This document shows, one piece after another, positions 53,313 to 63,131 of a stretch of DNA of 64,000 bases; the first letter of the stretch is position 1; the number at the start of each line of letters is the position of its first letter. This DNA comes from AP-15 sp963790875 (GTDB lineage: Bacteria; Pseudomonadota; Alphaproteobacteria; ATCC43930; CGMCC-115725): the NCBI GenBank assembly GCA_963790875.1, contig CAWBQT010000012.1, positions 1 through 64,000 on the forward strand. Direction: 5' to 3'. The notes below the pieces were generated by a model that saw only the letters and a program-made list of their open reading frames with translations, searched no databases and was not told the origin of the DNA. Both the position numbers and the translations under genes were made by a program.

Positions 53313-54674
53313 ATGGTATCGGCAACGCTGGATCGCAGCTCGCCGGAAAGGCAAAGTCTCCCGTTCATCATCGGCGCCTCCTCGGTCGGCACCTTGATCG
53401 AGTGGTACGACTTCTACATCTACGGCGTCCTCGCGGTGTTCTTCGCCGCGCATTTCTTCCCGAAGGGCAATGAGAACCTCGCGCTCTTGGCAAGTCTGGC
53501 GGTGTTCTGGTTCGGCTTCATCCTGCGGCCGTTCGGGGCGCTGTTTTTCGGCCATCTCGGGGATCTGATCGGCCGCAAATTCACGTTCATGCTGACACTC
53601 GGGTTGATGGGCGCGGCGACTTTCCTCGTCGGCTGCATCCCGAGCTACGCCCGCTGGGGCCTCGTCGCGCCGGCCCTCATCTTGCTGATGCGCGCCCTGC
53701 AGGGACTGGCGCTGGGCGGCGAATACGGCGGGGCGGCGACTTATATCGCCGAACATGCGCCCGAGAACCGGCGCGGCCTCTATACCAGCTGGATCCAGAC
53801 CACTGCAACGCTGGGGATCGTCCTGGCCCTCTTGGTCGTGCTGGTCTGCCGCCAGACGATGAGCACGGCGGCGTTCACCGAATGGGGCTGGCGCATCCCG
53901 TTCTGGCTCTCGGCCGTCCTTGTCGTGCTGTCCGGCTATATCCGCCTGAAGCTCGCCGAATCGCCGCTCTACGCACGACTGAAGGAGCAGGGCAAGGCAT
54001 CGGCCAACCCGGTGAAGGAGGCCTACAGCAGCGGCCGCAACTGGAGTCTGATGGCAATCGCGCTGTTCGGCGCCACCGCGCCCGAGGGTGTCGTGTGGTA
54101 CACCGGCCAGTTCTACGCGCTGATCTACATGACAGCCGTGCTGAAGATTTATTACGTGACCGTCTATGCGATCTTCATGATTGCGCTGTCGATCGGATCG
54201 CTCGGTTTTCTGTTCTTTGGCTGGCTGTCGGACCAGATCGGCCGGCGCAACATCATGACGACCGGCTTCGCGCTCGCGGTGATCACCTATTGGCCGGTGT
54301 TTAGCTGGTTCACGACGTTCCGCGACAACCCGCTGGTGCTGGGCATTCTGGTGCTCTACCTGGTGATCCTGGTGACGATGGTGTACGGGCCGATCGCCGC
54401 CTTCCTCGTCGAACTGTTCCCGGCCCGCATCCGCTACAGCTCGATGTCGATGCCCTACCACATCGGCAACGGCTGGTTCGGCGGCGGCGTGCCGTTCATC
54501 GGGACCGCGATCAAGGAGGCCACCGGCATCGCGCTCGGCGGGCTGATCTACCCGATGGTCGTCGCCGCGGTCGGGGTTGTCGTCAGCCTCACCGCGATAC
54601 GCGAGGCAACGCATGAGACGAAGATCTGGGACGAAGTCGGCGGCGCCCCGCCGCTCGTGCCGGACCAGCCCTGA
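53313..54674 (+). CDS. MHS-family MFS transporter
   Basis: 453 residues from ATG 53313, with GGGGAGGGAG just upstream. Twelve membrane helices. Metabolite:H+ symporter hallmarks: GTLIEWYDFYIYGVLAVFFA in helix 1, LFFGHLGDLIGRKFTFMLTL between helices 2 and 3, RALQGLALGGEYGGAATYIA in helix 4, and GWLSDQIGRRNIMTTGF in the second half. The family imports organic acids or betaines such as shikimate, citrate, proline or alpha-ketoglutarate with protons. No neighbour fixes the substrate. Confidence 0.9.
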   Translation: MVSATLDRSSPERQSLPFIIGASSVGTLIEWYDFYIYGVLAVFFAAHFFPKGNENLALLASLAVFWFGFILRPFGALFFGHLGDLIGRKFTFMLTLGLMGAATFLVGCIPSYARWGLVAPALILLMRALQGLALGGEYGGAATYIAEHAPENRRGLYTSWIQTTATLGIVLALLVVLVCRQTMSTAAFTEWGWRIPFWLSAVLVVLSGYIRLKLAESPLYARLKEQGKASANPVKEAYSSGRNWSLMAIALFGATAPEGVVWYTGQFYALIYMTAVLKIYYVTVYAIFMIALSIGSLGFLFFGWLSDQIGRRNIMTTGFALAVITYWPVFSWFTTFRDNPLVLGILVLYLVILVTMVYGPIAAFLVELFPARIRYSSMSMPYHIGNGWFGGGVPFIGTAIKEATGIALGGLIYPMVVAAVGVVVSLTAIREATHETKIWDEVGGAPPLVPDQP

Positions 54675-54697
54675 GGGCCATTTTCCGCCCGGCCGGT

Positions 54698-54824
54698 TTC
54701 ACCACGGAGTCACGGAGAACACGGAGCGGCAACCAGGGCTTGGAATAGAATCAATCGCTTACCCGACAGGTGGCGCACCGAGAATTGCCACTCGCCTCGG
54801 TGATCTCCGTGCCTCCGTGGTGAA
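54698..54824. repeat. Intergenic inverted repeat of the CACGGAG type
   Basis: A 29-base left arm (54698-54726) with ACCACGGAGTCACGGAGAAC is repeated as the inverted right arm (54796-54824). CACCACGGAGGCACGGAG elements are found between genes in many proteobacteria. Convergent genes flank it (MFS plus, SMP-30 minus), so it may act as a bidirectional terminator or be a dispersed repeat. Confidence 0.6.
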
Positions 54825-54829
54825 CTTTT

Positions 54830-55915
54830 CTATAGCTCGACGCCGCGGGTGTTCACGTCCACCGCATAGAGCGAGGTGGAGGCGCAGACGAACAGCCGGT
54901 TGTGGTCGTGTCCGCCAAAGCACAGATTGGCCGCGGTCTCGGGCAGGACGATGCGGCCGATGACATCGCCATCGGGAGCCAGCACCGCAACGCCGTTGAA
55001 CAACGGGTCCGGAGCCCAGCCCCCGGCGCTCCAGATATTGCCGTTCTCGTCGCAGCGTATGTCGTCGGACAAACCACCCTTGGTGTCGCTGAAGTCGTGA
55101 AACAGCGTGCCGTTGGTCAGCTTGCCGTCATCCGTCACATCATAGACCCGGATCAGCGACGGCGAGACGCCGTCTTTGCCGCGACCGGTGTCGGTGATGT
55201 AGAGCTTCTTTTCGTCCGGCGTGAAACATAGCCCGTTCGGCTGGTCGAAATCGTCGGCCACCACCGTCATCTGCGCGGTCTTGCCGTCGATGCGATAGAC
55301 GTTGTGCGGCAGCTCCGAGGTTTCGCGGTGGCCCTCGTGATCCCCGGCGGTCCCGTAGCTCGGATCGGTGAACCAGACCGAATCGTCGGACTTTACGATG
55401 ACGCCGTTGGGCGAATTGAGTTTCTTGCCCTGATAGTTGTCGGCGAGCACGGTGATCTTGCCGCCGTACTCGGTGCGGCTGACGCGCCGCGCCGCATGCT
55501 CGCAGGTGACGAGCCGCCCCTGCCGGTCGCGCGTGTTGCCATTTGCGAAGTTGGACGGCGAGCGGAACACCGTGGTCTCGTCGGACACGGTGTCGTAGCG
55601 CAGCAGCCGGTTGTTCGGAATATCGCTGAAGATCACGCAATGCATATCGCCGAACCACACCGGACCTTCCGTCCACTCGGCCCCGGTCCAGACGCGGCGC
55701 AACAATGTCGTGCCGGCGATATATTTCTTGAAGCGGGGGTCCAACACCTGAACGTACGGATCGGGATAGGGGACGGTCGGGTTTAAGTCGCTCCAATTGC
55801 GCGGCGGCAGCGGCGGGCCTGGCGGGATCGAATTGGCGGCGAGTGCGGTCTTGGCGACGACGGCGCCGGCAACGGAGCCGGCCGCCGCCAGCATCAGGCG
55901 ACGACGATCGAGCAT
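54830..55915 (-). CDS. SMP-30/gluconolactonase-family protein with Tat-like signal
   Basis: 361 residues from ATG 55915. MLDRRRLMLAAAGSVAGAVV has a twin-arginine-like start and an AxA cleavage region near TALA. Beta-propeller features of the family: GAEWTEGPVWFGDMHCVIFS (metal Glu in EGPVW), LVTCEHAARRVSRTEYGGKI, LNSPNGVIVKSDDSVWFTDP (Asn and Asp ligands), DFDQPNGLCFTPDEKKLYIT and LSDDIRCDENGNIWSAGGWA. It is a periplasmic lactone hydrolase. Substrate unknown. Confidence 0.9.
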   Translation of the reverse strand: MLDRRRLMLAAAGSVAGAVVAKTALAANSIPPGPPLPPRNWSDLNPTVPYPDPYVQVLDPRFKKYIAGTTLLRRVWTGAEWTEGPVWFGDMHCVIFSDIPNNRLLRYDTVSDETTVFRSPSNFANGNTRDRQGRLVTCEHAARRVSRTEYGGKITVLADNYQGKKLNSPNGVIVKSDDSVWFTDPSYGTAGDHEGHRETSELPHNVYRIDGKTAQMTVVADDFDQPNGLCFTPDEKKLYITDTGRGKDGVSPSLIRVYDVTDDGKLTNGTLFHDFSDTKGGLSDDIRCDENGNIWSAGGWAPDPLFNGVAVLAPDGDVIGRIVLPETAANLCFGGHDHNRLFVCASTSLYAVDVNTRGVEL

Positions 55916-56017
55916 CTGTTTCCTCCCCTCGGCGCACCGCTCCCGGTGCGCGCGCAATATAGCAGCTGCCGCGCGACGCAGAACCAGCGCGCGAGCCGTC
56001 AAACCCGCGGCAGCCTC

Positions 56018-58153
56018 TCAGTGAAATGCGTGGAGCAATGCAAGATTTGCCGCGCGGGCGGCGGCGACGAAACCGGCGTAGGGGGCATCGGCAACCGAGA
56101 CGAAGCCGACATGTCCATTTTCGCCATCGAGAGCGCGGCCGGTCAGCGGTTCATCGACATACTGAAACCAATGACAACCGACGATGTCGGGGTTGGCGAG
56201 GGCGGAGCGCAAATAACGCGCATAGGCGGGACCGCGCTCTTCTTCCGCGGCAACGTTATAGAGGCCCGGCCAGAACAACCCGCGATCCGCCGTGCCGAAC
56301 TGGAACTCGCCGATGATCACGGGCTTGGCGAGACCGCGAAACGGTGCCCGTGCTTCATCCGAGACCTCTCGTTTGTAGATATTGAAGCTGACGATGTCGC
56401 AATAGCGCGCGCAGACCTCGACTGCTTCAGGGGTCGAGGCCTGGAAGCGGCTGCCCAGGTAAAGATGGTTCGGGTCGCCGTGGTGCAGCGCCGCCGCAAC
56501 CAGGCGAAAGTAGACCTCTGCGTAATCTGCGGTGAAGGCGGAAAGATCGCTCTCGACCGTTGGCCTTGTCAGCGCCGCAGCGGGCAGGGTCAATCGCAAG
56601 GCGGTCAATGCCTCCCATGACGGGATCGCGACGCCCCAGGACCTTGCGAGCGCGTCGGCACGACGATATTTCTCGGCAACCAGTCGTACGAAAGCCCTCT
56701 TTGCCGGGCTGTCGGCCCCGAGCCGAAGGGTGTTGATCGCAAGCGCATAGCGCAAACGCGGATCGTCGTTGCGACCGATGCGCCACGGCAGCTCGTTGTC
56801 GACGAAATATCCGATCAGATAAGGGTCCGCCTTATGTGCCGAAGTGGCGTTCCCGATGATCCTGTCGACGGCGGCGGCGAATTTGGGATCGAAAACATCC
56901 GGCATGTTGTTGCGGGGGTTCGCGCCATCGCCGATCTGCGCGAAATCGCCCCAGATGTCGATCGGCAGGACATAGGGCATCCCGGCGCTGGCGATCAGCT
57001 GCGGCTCGCTCCAATTGCCGATCGTGTTGAACCCCCAGGCCCGCAAGCGGGCGATTGCCGCGCGTCGCCAGGCGGCGAGGTAGTCCGGACCCAACTTGCG
57101 TTGCAGATTGGCCGCATAGAAATTGAAAGTGGCGGCGCCGTGCCGGGTTCCGAAGTGCCGGGCAAGAGGTTCGTCCTTCCCCGGCAAGCCGGTAAACATG
57201 AATTCTCTTCCGGTGATGACGGTCGCCCCGATATCCGGGCTGACAACGTCAATGGCCAACGAGAAGAAGGCATGGCCCTCGGGAGTCACCAGTCGCCAGC
57301 GACTGTTCGCGCGCTCGGTCCGAAAGAAGCCGGTCGCCTTGAAGGCCGGCCCCTGCAGAATTCCGCCGAACCGATCGCGCGGCGGCAGCGTTGCCAACCA
57401 CTTTCGCCGCAGGCGATCTTCGCGGCGACCTCTCTCTTGCAGATCGGTTGTCGAGGATATTTTTTCGGGCCAGGTCGCGCGCGTATATTGACCGAACCGG
57501 TCAACGATCTCCCGGTAGGCGCTTCGCCCCGGATCCCGGCCGCGAATGATCGCCGGCGCGCCAAGCAACAATCTATGATTTGAATCGAGATATGGCAGCG
57601 CAAGGTGAATCGTCGACACCCGGTGAAGATCGATTTTGCCATGCGCGCCGCCGATCACGCGGACCGGTCTGTCCAGCTGCGGGGCCGGCGGCGGAGGCCC
57701 CTCCCGCATCCCCATCGCAACGGCGCCGTTGTCTTTTAGCGGCAATACCAGCACCACCGTCTCTTGCGGCTCGAGACGGGCAATACCGGAGCGCGACGGC
57801 GGCGCCCCGTCGGAACCGACGCCGTCGACGCGAACCGCGAGGCTGACCGGGCTTGCGTCGAGGTTGCGCACCGGTATCGCCAGCTGCTGGACGCTCGACC
57901 AATCCGCCGTTCCCTCGCTTATTGGTATCCTGAGCTCCGGCCGCACCGCCGCTGCGAAGTCGACCTTCAGGCCCATTCCCGGCCAATCGGCGGGGGCCGT
58001 GTCAACCACCGAGGCCGTTAATTGCGTGCCCGAGATCAGTCGAGCTTCGGTGAACCCGATGACCAGTATTGGGCGTTCCGTCTCGGTCGAAGCAGCCATC
58101 CGGCACCAGAAGACGAAGAACAGCGATAAGAGGATGTAACGTCGGCCATTCAT
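56018..58153 (-). CDS. GH50-like (beta-agarase-type) glycoside hydrolase
   Basis: 711 residues from ATG 58153. The start MNGRRYILLSLFFVFWCRMA is a signal peptide. Residues 25-200 are a beta-sandwich; the rest is a TIM barrel of clan GH-A. RWRLVTPEGHAFFSLAIDVV and ARLRAWGFNTIGNWSEPQLI precede the acid/base region LIGYFVDNELPWRIG (Glu after Asn). The nucleophile Glu is likely in KPVIIGEFQFGTADRG, with HWFQYVDEPLTGR after it. This layout matches agarase-like GH50/GH42 enzymes, but the true substrate in this organism could be another beta-galactoside or surface glycan. Secreted to the periplasm. Confidence 0.75.
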   Translation of the reverse strand: MNGRRYILLSLFFVFWCRMAASTETERPILVIGFTEARLISGTQLTASVVDTAPADWPGMGLKVDFAAAVRPELRIPISEGTADWSSVQQLAIPVRNLDASPVSLAVRVDGVGSDGAPPSRSGIARLEPQETVVLVLPLKDNGAVAMGMREGPPPPAPQLDRPVRVIGGAHGKIDLHRVSTIHLALPYLDSNHRLLLGAPAIIRGRDPGRSAYREIVDRFGQYTRATWPEKISSTTDLQERGRREDRLRRKWLATLPPRDRFGGILQGPAFKATGFFRTERANSRWRLVTPEGHAFFSLAIDVVSPDIGATVITGREFMFTGLPGKDEPLARHFGTRHGAATFNFYAANLQRKLGPDYLAAWRRAAIARLRAWGFNTIGNWSEPQLIASAGMPYVLPIDIWGDFAQIGDGANPRNNMPDVFDPKFAAAVDRIIGNATSAHKADPYLIGYFVDNELPWRIGRNDDPRLRYALAINTLRLGADSPAKRAFVRLVAEKYRRADALARSWGVAIPSWEALTALRLTLPAAALTRPTVESDLSAFTADYAEVYFRLVAAALHHGDPNHLYLGSRFQASTPEAVEVCARYCDIVSFNIYKREVSDEARAPFRGLAKPVIIGEFQFGTADRGLFWPGLYNVAAEEERGPAYARYLRSALANPDIVGCHWFQYVDEPLTGRALDGENGHVGFVSVADAPYAGFVAAARAANLALLHAFH

Positions 58154-58590
58154 GCAACACGCCCATGCGGCGGGAGCCGCGCGATAAATACTAGCCCACT
58201 GTTTTGTAGTTGGCGATCAGCCTGTTGCTACCGATCCGTTTTTGCCGCTTCGCCGGAGGCCGGAACCCAGAACCCAGATCCGCTATGGATACCGCTTTCC
58301 CGGCTGCCAGAAAATTGGCCAGGGCGGGGCCGCCCCTTTTTACTCGCCTCCCGGCCCCACGTCCGGCCTTCGGCCAGCCCGAGAATAAACTCCGGCCGGT
58401 GGCGAGTTTCGACCCGACCCAAAGCTGCCCTTCGTCGGCGCGCTACCCAAGGAGTGCATCATAGAATATGAACTAAGATGGCTCCCCAAGTTGGTCTCTC
58501 GTGTCTCTCCTGGGCTCAAGGCGTGAGGACCGGGTGCCAACGAGACGAGGCAAAACGATGGCGGCCACGCTTCACAGAGGAGACGGAAAC
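58154..58590. other. Intergenic region upstream of the two-domain barrel gene
   Basis: About 435 bases without a supported gene. It holds a short GC hairpin followed by T residues (58322-58343, GGGCG...CGCCCC then TTTT) in plus orientation. No plus-strand gene ends before it, so it is not called a terminator. Upstream of 58591 a GGAGACGG ribosome site is seen. Confidence 0.35.
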
Positions 58591-59241
58591 ATGGCACAAA
58601 AAGGTCGCGGGATTTTCATGGTGTACGTTGATATCGACGCCCAGCACGTGCAGGAATTCAACAAGTGGTATAACGAGGAACATCTACCGGAATTGCTGTC
58701 GGTGCCCGGCATTCTCTCAGCGGCCCGCTACGAGGCGGTCAAGGGTGGCCCGCAGTACCTGGCGTGCTATGAACTGGAAAGCGTGGCGGTGATGCAGACG
58801 CCGGCGTTTACCAACCGGCCGCGGACGCCGTGGGGACAGAAAGTCTCGCCGTCCGTGATTGGGAAGAATTTGACACGCATTGTCGGGGAACAGATTTACC
58901 CGGACGGCGTGGAAATGCCGGAGCGTGGCATGGCGCCGGTGTTGCAGATTGGCCGCATGTCCGTCCCCGCCGAGGTCGATGCGGAGTGGAACGCCTGGTA
59001 CAGTAGGGAATATGTGCCAGGCTACCGCAAGGTGCCGGGAGTGATCTACGCCCGCCGTTATCGGGTTCTCGAGGGTACCAGCGGCTACAGCACGGTCTAC
59101 GAATTTGCCAGTACGGCCGTGCCCGAAAGCCCGGAGTGGAAGGAGCAACAGCAACATTCCTCGCCCAATTCGCCGCGCATGCGGCAGGCCATGACGCATG
59201 CACCGGGTTCTGCCGGGGTGTACGTACGGGTGAATCCCTAA
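58591..59241 (+). CDS. Two-domain dimeric alpha+beta barrel-like protein
   Basis: 216 residues from ATG 58591, with GGAG seven to ten bases upstream. Two similar halves. The first has GIFMVYVDIDAQHVQEFNKW, then YNEEHLPELLSVPGILSAAR. The second has SVPAEVDAEWNAWYSREYVP, then GYRKVPGVIYARRYRV. Each shows the W-Y...E..P.....VPG...A.RY pattern of ferredoxin-like barrels such as the EthD or DUF4286 groups. Likely binds a small hydrophobic ligand or degrades one. Function unknown, no operon partner. Confidence 0.7.
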   Translation: MAQKGRGIFMVYVDIDAQHVQEFNKWYNEEHLPELLSVPGILSAARYEAVKGGPQYLACYELESVAVMQTPAFTNRPRTPWGQKVSPSVIGKNLTRIVGEQIYPDGVEMPERGMAPVLQIGRMSVPAEVDAEWNAWYSREYVPGYRKVPGVIYARRYRVLEGTSGYSTVYEFASTAVPESPEWKEQQQHSSPNSPRMRQAMTHAPGSAGVYVRVNP

Positions 59242-59327
59242 AGTCCAGGGTGCGCTAGATGTCCATTTTGCGGCCGTAGCCGCGAATCTTGAGGCGGCGC
59301 GCCGGGTTTAGGCGCGACCGCCCTCTC

Positions 59328-59884
59328 TCAAACGCACTCAAACGCCCGGTGTATTCGCGGTGCGTGCGTCGGGGATGTACCGATAAGCGTCGCGGGTGAT
59401 ACGCCGAGGCGGTAGGCGATTTGAGTCAGGCCGATTTCGGGATTGGCCGGCATCGCCTTGGCGGCCTCGATGTCGTCGTCAGTCAGTTTCGGCGGACGGC
59501 CTCCGGTGCGGCCAACGCGCCGCGCGGCGGCAAGGCCCGCTTGGGTGCGCTCTCGGATCAGGCTGCGCTCGAATTCCGCCAGCGCGCCAAACATGTGAAA
59601 AACAATCCGACCTTGCACGGTCGTCGTGTCGAGGGCTTCGGTCAGGCTGCGGAACCCGATCCCTCTCACCCCTTCATCGAGCGCGCCAAGCGGTCGAGCT
59701 TCCACACAATCAGCGTGTCGCCGCTGCGCGCAAATTCCAGAGCGTCGCACAAGGCTCGCCGATCCGTCACAGCGCCCGACAATTGCTCAGTGAAAATCCT
59801 CCCGCATCCCGCTTCGGCGAGCGCGTCCCGCTGCAAGGCAAGATTCTGGTCAATGGTCGAAACGCGGGCGTAGCCGATCATCAT
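59328..59884 (-). pseudogene. Serine recombinase (resolvase/invertase), frameshifted
   Basis: From ATG 59884: MMIGYARVSTIDQNLALQRD with the catalytic Ser in YARVST, then SGAVTDRRALCDALEFARSG and VWKLDRLARSMKG, where the frame stops at TGA. The other frame resumes VRGIGFRSLTEALDTTTVQG, LAEFERSLIRERTQAGLAAA, GRTGGRPPKLTDDDIEAAKA and IAYRLGVSPATL, with a final HTH. One lost G in a G-run at about 59668 explains the break. The tail after SPATL departs from the usual TLYR.. ending. A Tn3-type resolvase or Pin-type invertase. It stands between the barrel gene and the rearranged RND locus, so it may be relevant to that rearrangement. Confidence 0.8.
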
Positions 59885-60160
59885 CGGTTTCGACGTCGTG
59901 TGATCGGCAACGCGTGGCGCTGAACGTGCTCGCGCGTTCTTCCTCGCAACGGGGCTCCATCGCCCAGCCCGCGACGGTGGAGCAGATTTTGTCCTTTTAG
60001 TCGCCATGACCGCCGATAGCAACTCAACTTTTGCGAGACTGAAATCAAATTCGAATATGCTCTGATGACGAGATGAAAGGACGTTGGCGGGCTCCAGGGG
60101 GCGGAGATCAGGCGCCGCCGGATTATAAGTCCGGACGAGCAGGGTGGCAGGAAAACCAGG

Positions 60161-60904
60161 CTAAGGTTTCCCCGCCTGATCGGCTCCCGCCGCCTCGGCC
60201 ACATCTCGCGATGCCGCAGGACTTCGCCGCAGCCCGCCAAACAGGTCGATTTGCAGGCTCGCTGAAGGGCCGAAGGCTTTGGGTCCTGCCGCCCTTCCTG
60301 CACGGAGCCTGCGGATGAAGGTGTAGAAGGCTGGCGTGAACAGCAGACCGAAGGCGGTAACACCGAGCATCCCGAAAAACACCGCGGTTCCGATGGATTG
60401 CCGCATCTCCGAGCCTGCCCCGGTCGCCACGGCGAGCGGGAAGACACCGAGGATGAAGGCGAAGGAGGTCATCAGGATGGGGCGGAGCCGGGTGCGGGCA
60501 GCGGCGATCGCGGCCTCCTCGGGCTCATCGCCGTCATGGTCCTGCCGTTGCCGTGCGAACTCCACGATGAGAATGGCGTTTTTCGCCGCCAGGCCGACCA
60601 GCACCACGAAGCCGATCTGGGCAAGGATGTCGACCGGCATGCCTCTAAAGTTTAGGCCGGTAGCCGAGGCCAGCAGGCACATCGGTACGATCAGCACGAT
60701 CGTCAGCGGCAGCTTCCAGCTCTCGTACTGCGCCGCCAGCACGAGGAAGACGAAAATGGCGGAGGCTGCGAAGATCGCGATGGTCGGGATCCCCTGCTGT
60801 TCCTGCTGATGGGACAGCTCGGTCCATTCGATGGTGAAGCCAGGGGGCAGCACCTCGTTAGCAAGGACCTCCATGCGCGCCATGGCCGTGCCCGACCGTC
60901 CCGG
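60161..60904 (-). pseudogene. RND efflux pump inner-membrane subunit, C-terminal fragment
   Basis: Reads PGRSGTAMARMEVLANEVLP from about 60904 down, then FVFLVLAAQYESWKLPLTIV, GFVVLVGLAAKNAILIVEFA, TRLRPILMTSFAFILGVFPL and GTAVFFGMLGVTAFGLLFTP, the last membrane helices of an AcrB/MexF-type pump. The C-terminus ends in a variable tail. Joined at its 5' side to an inverted piece of the same gene, so it lacks a start and about 125 residues that should precede PGRSG. Confidence 0.85.
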
Positions 60905-62005
60905 TGGTCGCTATCCCGGTATCGCTGGTCGGCGCCTTTTCGATCCTGGCCGCCCTCGGTATCTCGATCAACAATCTGTCGCTGTTCGGTCTCGTGCTGG
61001 CCGTGGGCATCGTGGTCGACGACGCCATCGTCGTGGTCGAGAACGTGGAGCGTAACATCGCGCTCGGCATGCCGCCTCGCGAGGCGGCGCATCACACGAT
61101 GGACGAGGTGTCCGGGGCGCTGATCGCTATAGCGCTCACGCTGTGCGCCGTCTTCCTCCCGACGGCCTTCATCTCGGGCATCTCGGGCCTCTTCTTCACG
61201 CAGTTCGCGACCACCATCGCCGCCTCGACGGTGATCTCGTGTTTCGTCTCGCTGACATTGAGCCCCGCGCTTAGCGCCGTCCTCCTGAAGCCGCACCACG
61301 CCCATGCCGAACCGCGGGGCATCGCCCGGATCCTGCGGGGCGCCTTCGATCGCTTCAATGCCCGTTTTGCGTGGATGTCTTCGAGCTACGGAAAGGCGAC
61401 CGGCCGCATCGTCCGGGCGACCGCCATGGTCCTGGTCTTCTACGTTGGCCTGATCTCGCTCACGGGCTTCCAGTTCGCTCGGATGCCGGCCGGCTTCATC
61501 CCGGATCAGGACATCGGCTACCTGGTTACAGTCATCCAGTTGCCGCCGGGTTCAAGCCTCGCTCGGACCGATGCGCTGGTGCGGGAAGTGAACGACATCA
61601 TCCTGAAGACCCCAGGCATCGAGCACACTTCCCCCGTGACTGGGTTTGACGTGACGACCAGCACCGTTGCACCCAACGCGGCCACGATTTTCCTAGGCCT
61701 GCCTTCGCTGTACGGCAAGCACATCCCCGGGGTGAATGCCGCGACCATGCTGGCCGCCGTGCGTCAGCGCCTGGCCGGCATCAGGGATGCCTTCGTCCTC
61801 GTGATCAACCCGCCCCCGGTCCAGGGTCTGGGTTCCGCCGGCGGCTTCAAGCTCATGGTTGAGGACCGCAACAATCTCGGGCCCCAAGCCCTCGCCAATG
61901 CAGCGAATGCGCTGGTGACCGCGGCCAACAAGGATCCGGCCTTTGCCGGCGTCTTCACTCTCTACAGTGCCGGCTCGCCGTCGCTTTACGCCGACATCGA
62001 TCGTT
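60893..62005 (+). pseudogene. RND efflux pump central fragment, inverted
   Basis: The plus strand codes for the middle of the same pump: TVPVVAIPVSLVGAFSILAA, LVLAVGIVVDDAIVVVENVE (helix 4 with the paired Asp), ISGLFFTQFATTIAASTVIS, the GFIPDQDIGYLVTVIQLPPG porter domain and SAGSPSLYADIDR, where it stops at the right junction. It is in opposite orientation to the flanking N- and C-terminal parts. Read backwards into place it follows SWRAT at the N-terminal junction exactly as in intact pumps. Confidence 0.85.
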
Positions 62006-63111
62006 GCCCGCCAGCTTTGCAGGAACAGGTAGACGACGCCGACCACGAGGAGGATCGCGATGCCGATTGTCACGACCACTTCGTGGATGGACTGGCTCAC
62101 GAAGGTGGTCGGGTCGTAGATGTTGATGTAGTCGAGGCCGGGCGGGAAGCTCTTCTTGAGCTCCGCCATCTTGTCCCACACCTCGTGCTCTACCTTGACG
62201 ACATCCGCGCCGGGCGTGGCGATGACCCAAAAGGGGGCGGACGGATGCCGATCCGCGTAGGCGATAAAGTCGTAGTCCGCCGAGCCCAGCTCTACGCGGC
62301 CAATGTCGCGAATACGGGTGACGCGTCCCCGGGAGTCCGACTTCACGATGATGTCGCCGAACTGCTCGGGTGTGGTGAGACGCCCAAGCGCGCGGACGCT
62401 GATCTGGTAGGCCCGGCCCCTGTTGTTAAAGAGCGGCGGCTGGTTGAGAGCCCCAGCGGAGACCTGGGTGTTCTGGGCGCGCAAGACATCCAGGATATCG
62501 CTGGCGCTGATATTGCTTGCGGCAGCCTTATCCGGATCGATCCAGATCCGCATGGCATATTGCCGCTCGCCGAGGATCCAGAAATCGGAAACGCCCGGCA
62601 GACGCGCGATCTCGTCTCTGACATGGAGAATGAAGTAGTTGGAGATGTACTCGGCGCTGCGGGATCCATCCGGCGAATATGGATGGACGCCCAGGAGCAA
62701 GGCGGGGATCGTTTTTTTAACCTGCACACCCTGGAGCTGGACCTCCTGCGGCAGCCGGGACAGCGTGTCCTGCACCCGGTTGTGCGTAAGCATGAGCGCC
62801 GTGTTGACGTCGGTGCCGATCTTGAAGATCACCGTGATGTTGAGCTGGCCATTACCCGTCGATTGGCTGCTGATGTAATCCATGTTCTCGACGCCATTGA
62901 TGGCTTGCTCGAGCGGCGTCGCGACGGTGCGAGCGACGACGTCGGCCGAAGCGCCGGGATAGGAGGCCGTGATCTGAACGGTTGGCGGGACGATGTTCGG
63001 GTATTGGGCGACCGGCAGGAACGACGCCGCGGCCAAACCGAACACCATGATGAAGATATTGACCACGGCGGCGAACCGCGGGTGGTCAATAAAGAAGTGA
63101 GAGAGTTTCAT
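62000..63111 (-). pseudogene. RND efflux pump inner-membrane subunit, N-terminal fragment
   Basis: Starts at ATG 63111 (MKLSHFFIDHPRFAAVVNIF), the canonical first helix of HAE-1 pumps. PVAQYPNIVPPTVQITASYP, GVENMDYISSQSTGNGQLNI, DPDKAAASNISASDILDVLR and VVTIGIAILLVVGVVYLFLQ follow. It is intact to SWRATI at about 62000, where the sequence switches to the inverted central fragment. The gene follows the periplasmic adaptor gene (63132) on the same strand with a 20-base gap, as in acrAB-type operons. Confidence 0.9.
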
Positions 63112-63131
63112 GGCTCGTCTGAGCTCCGGCT

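Noticed and set aside
58322..58343. Rho-independent terminator
   Set aside because: The hairpin and T-run are in plus orientation but no plus-strand gene ends upstream of it.
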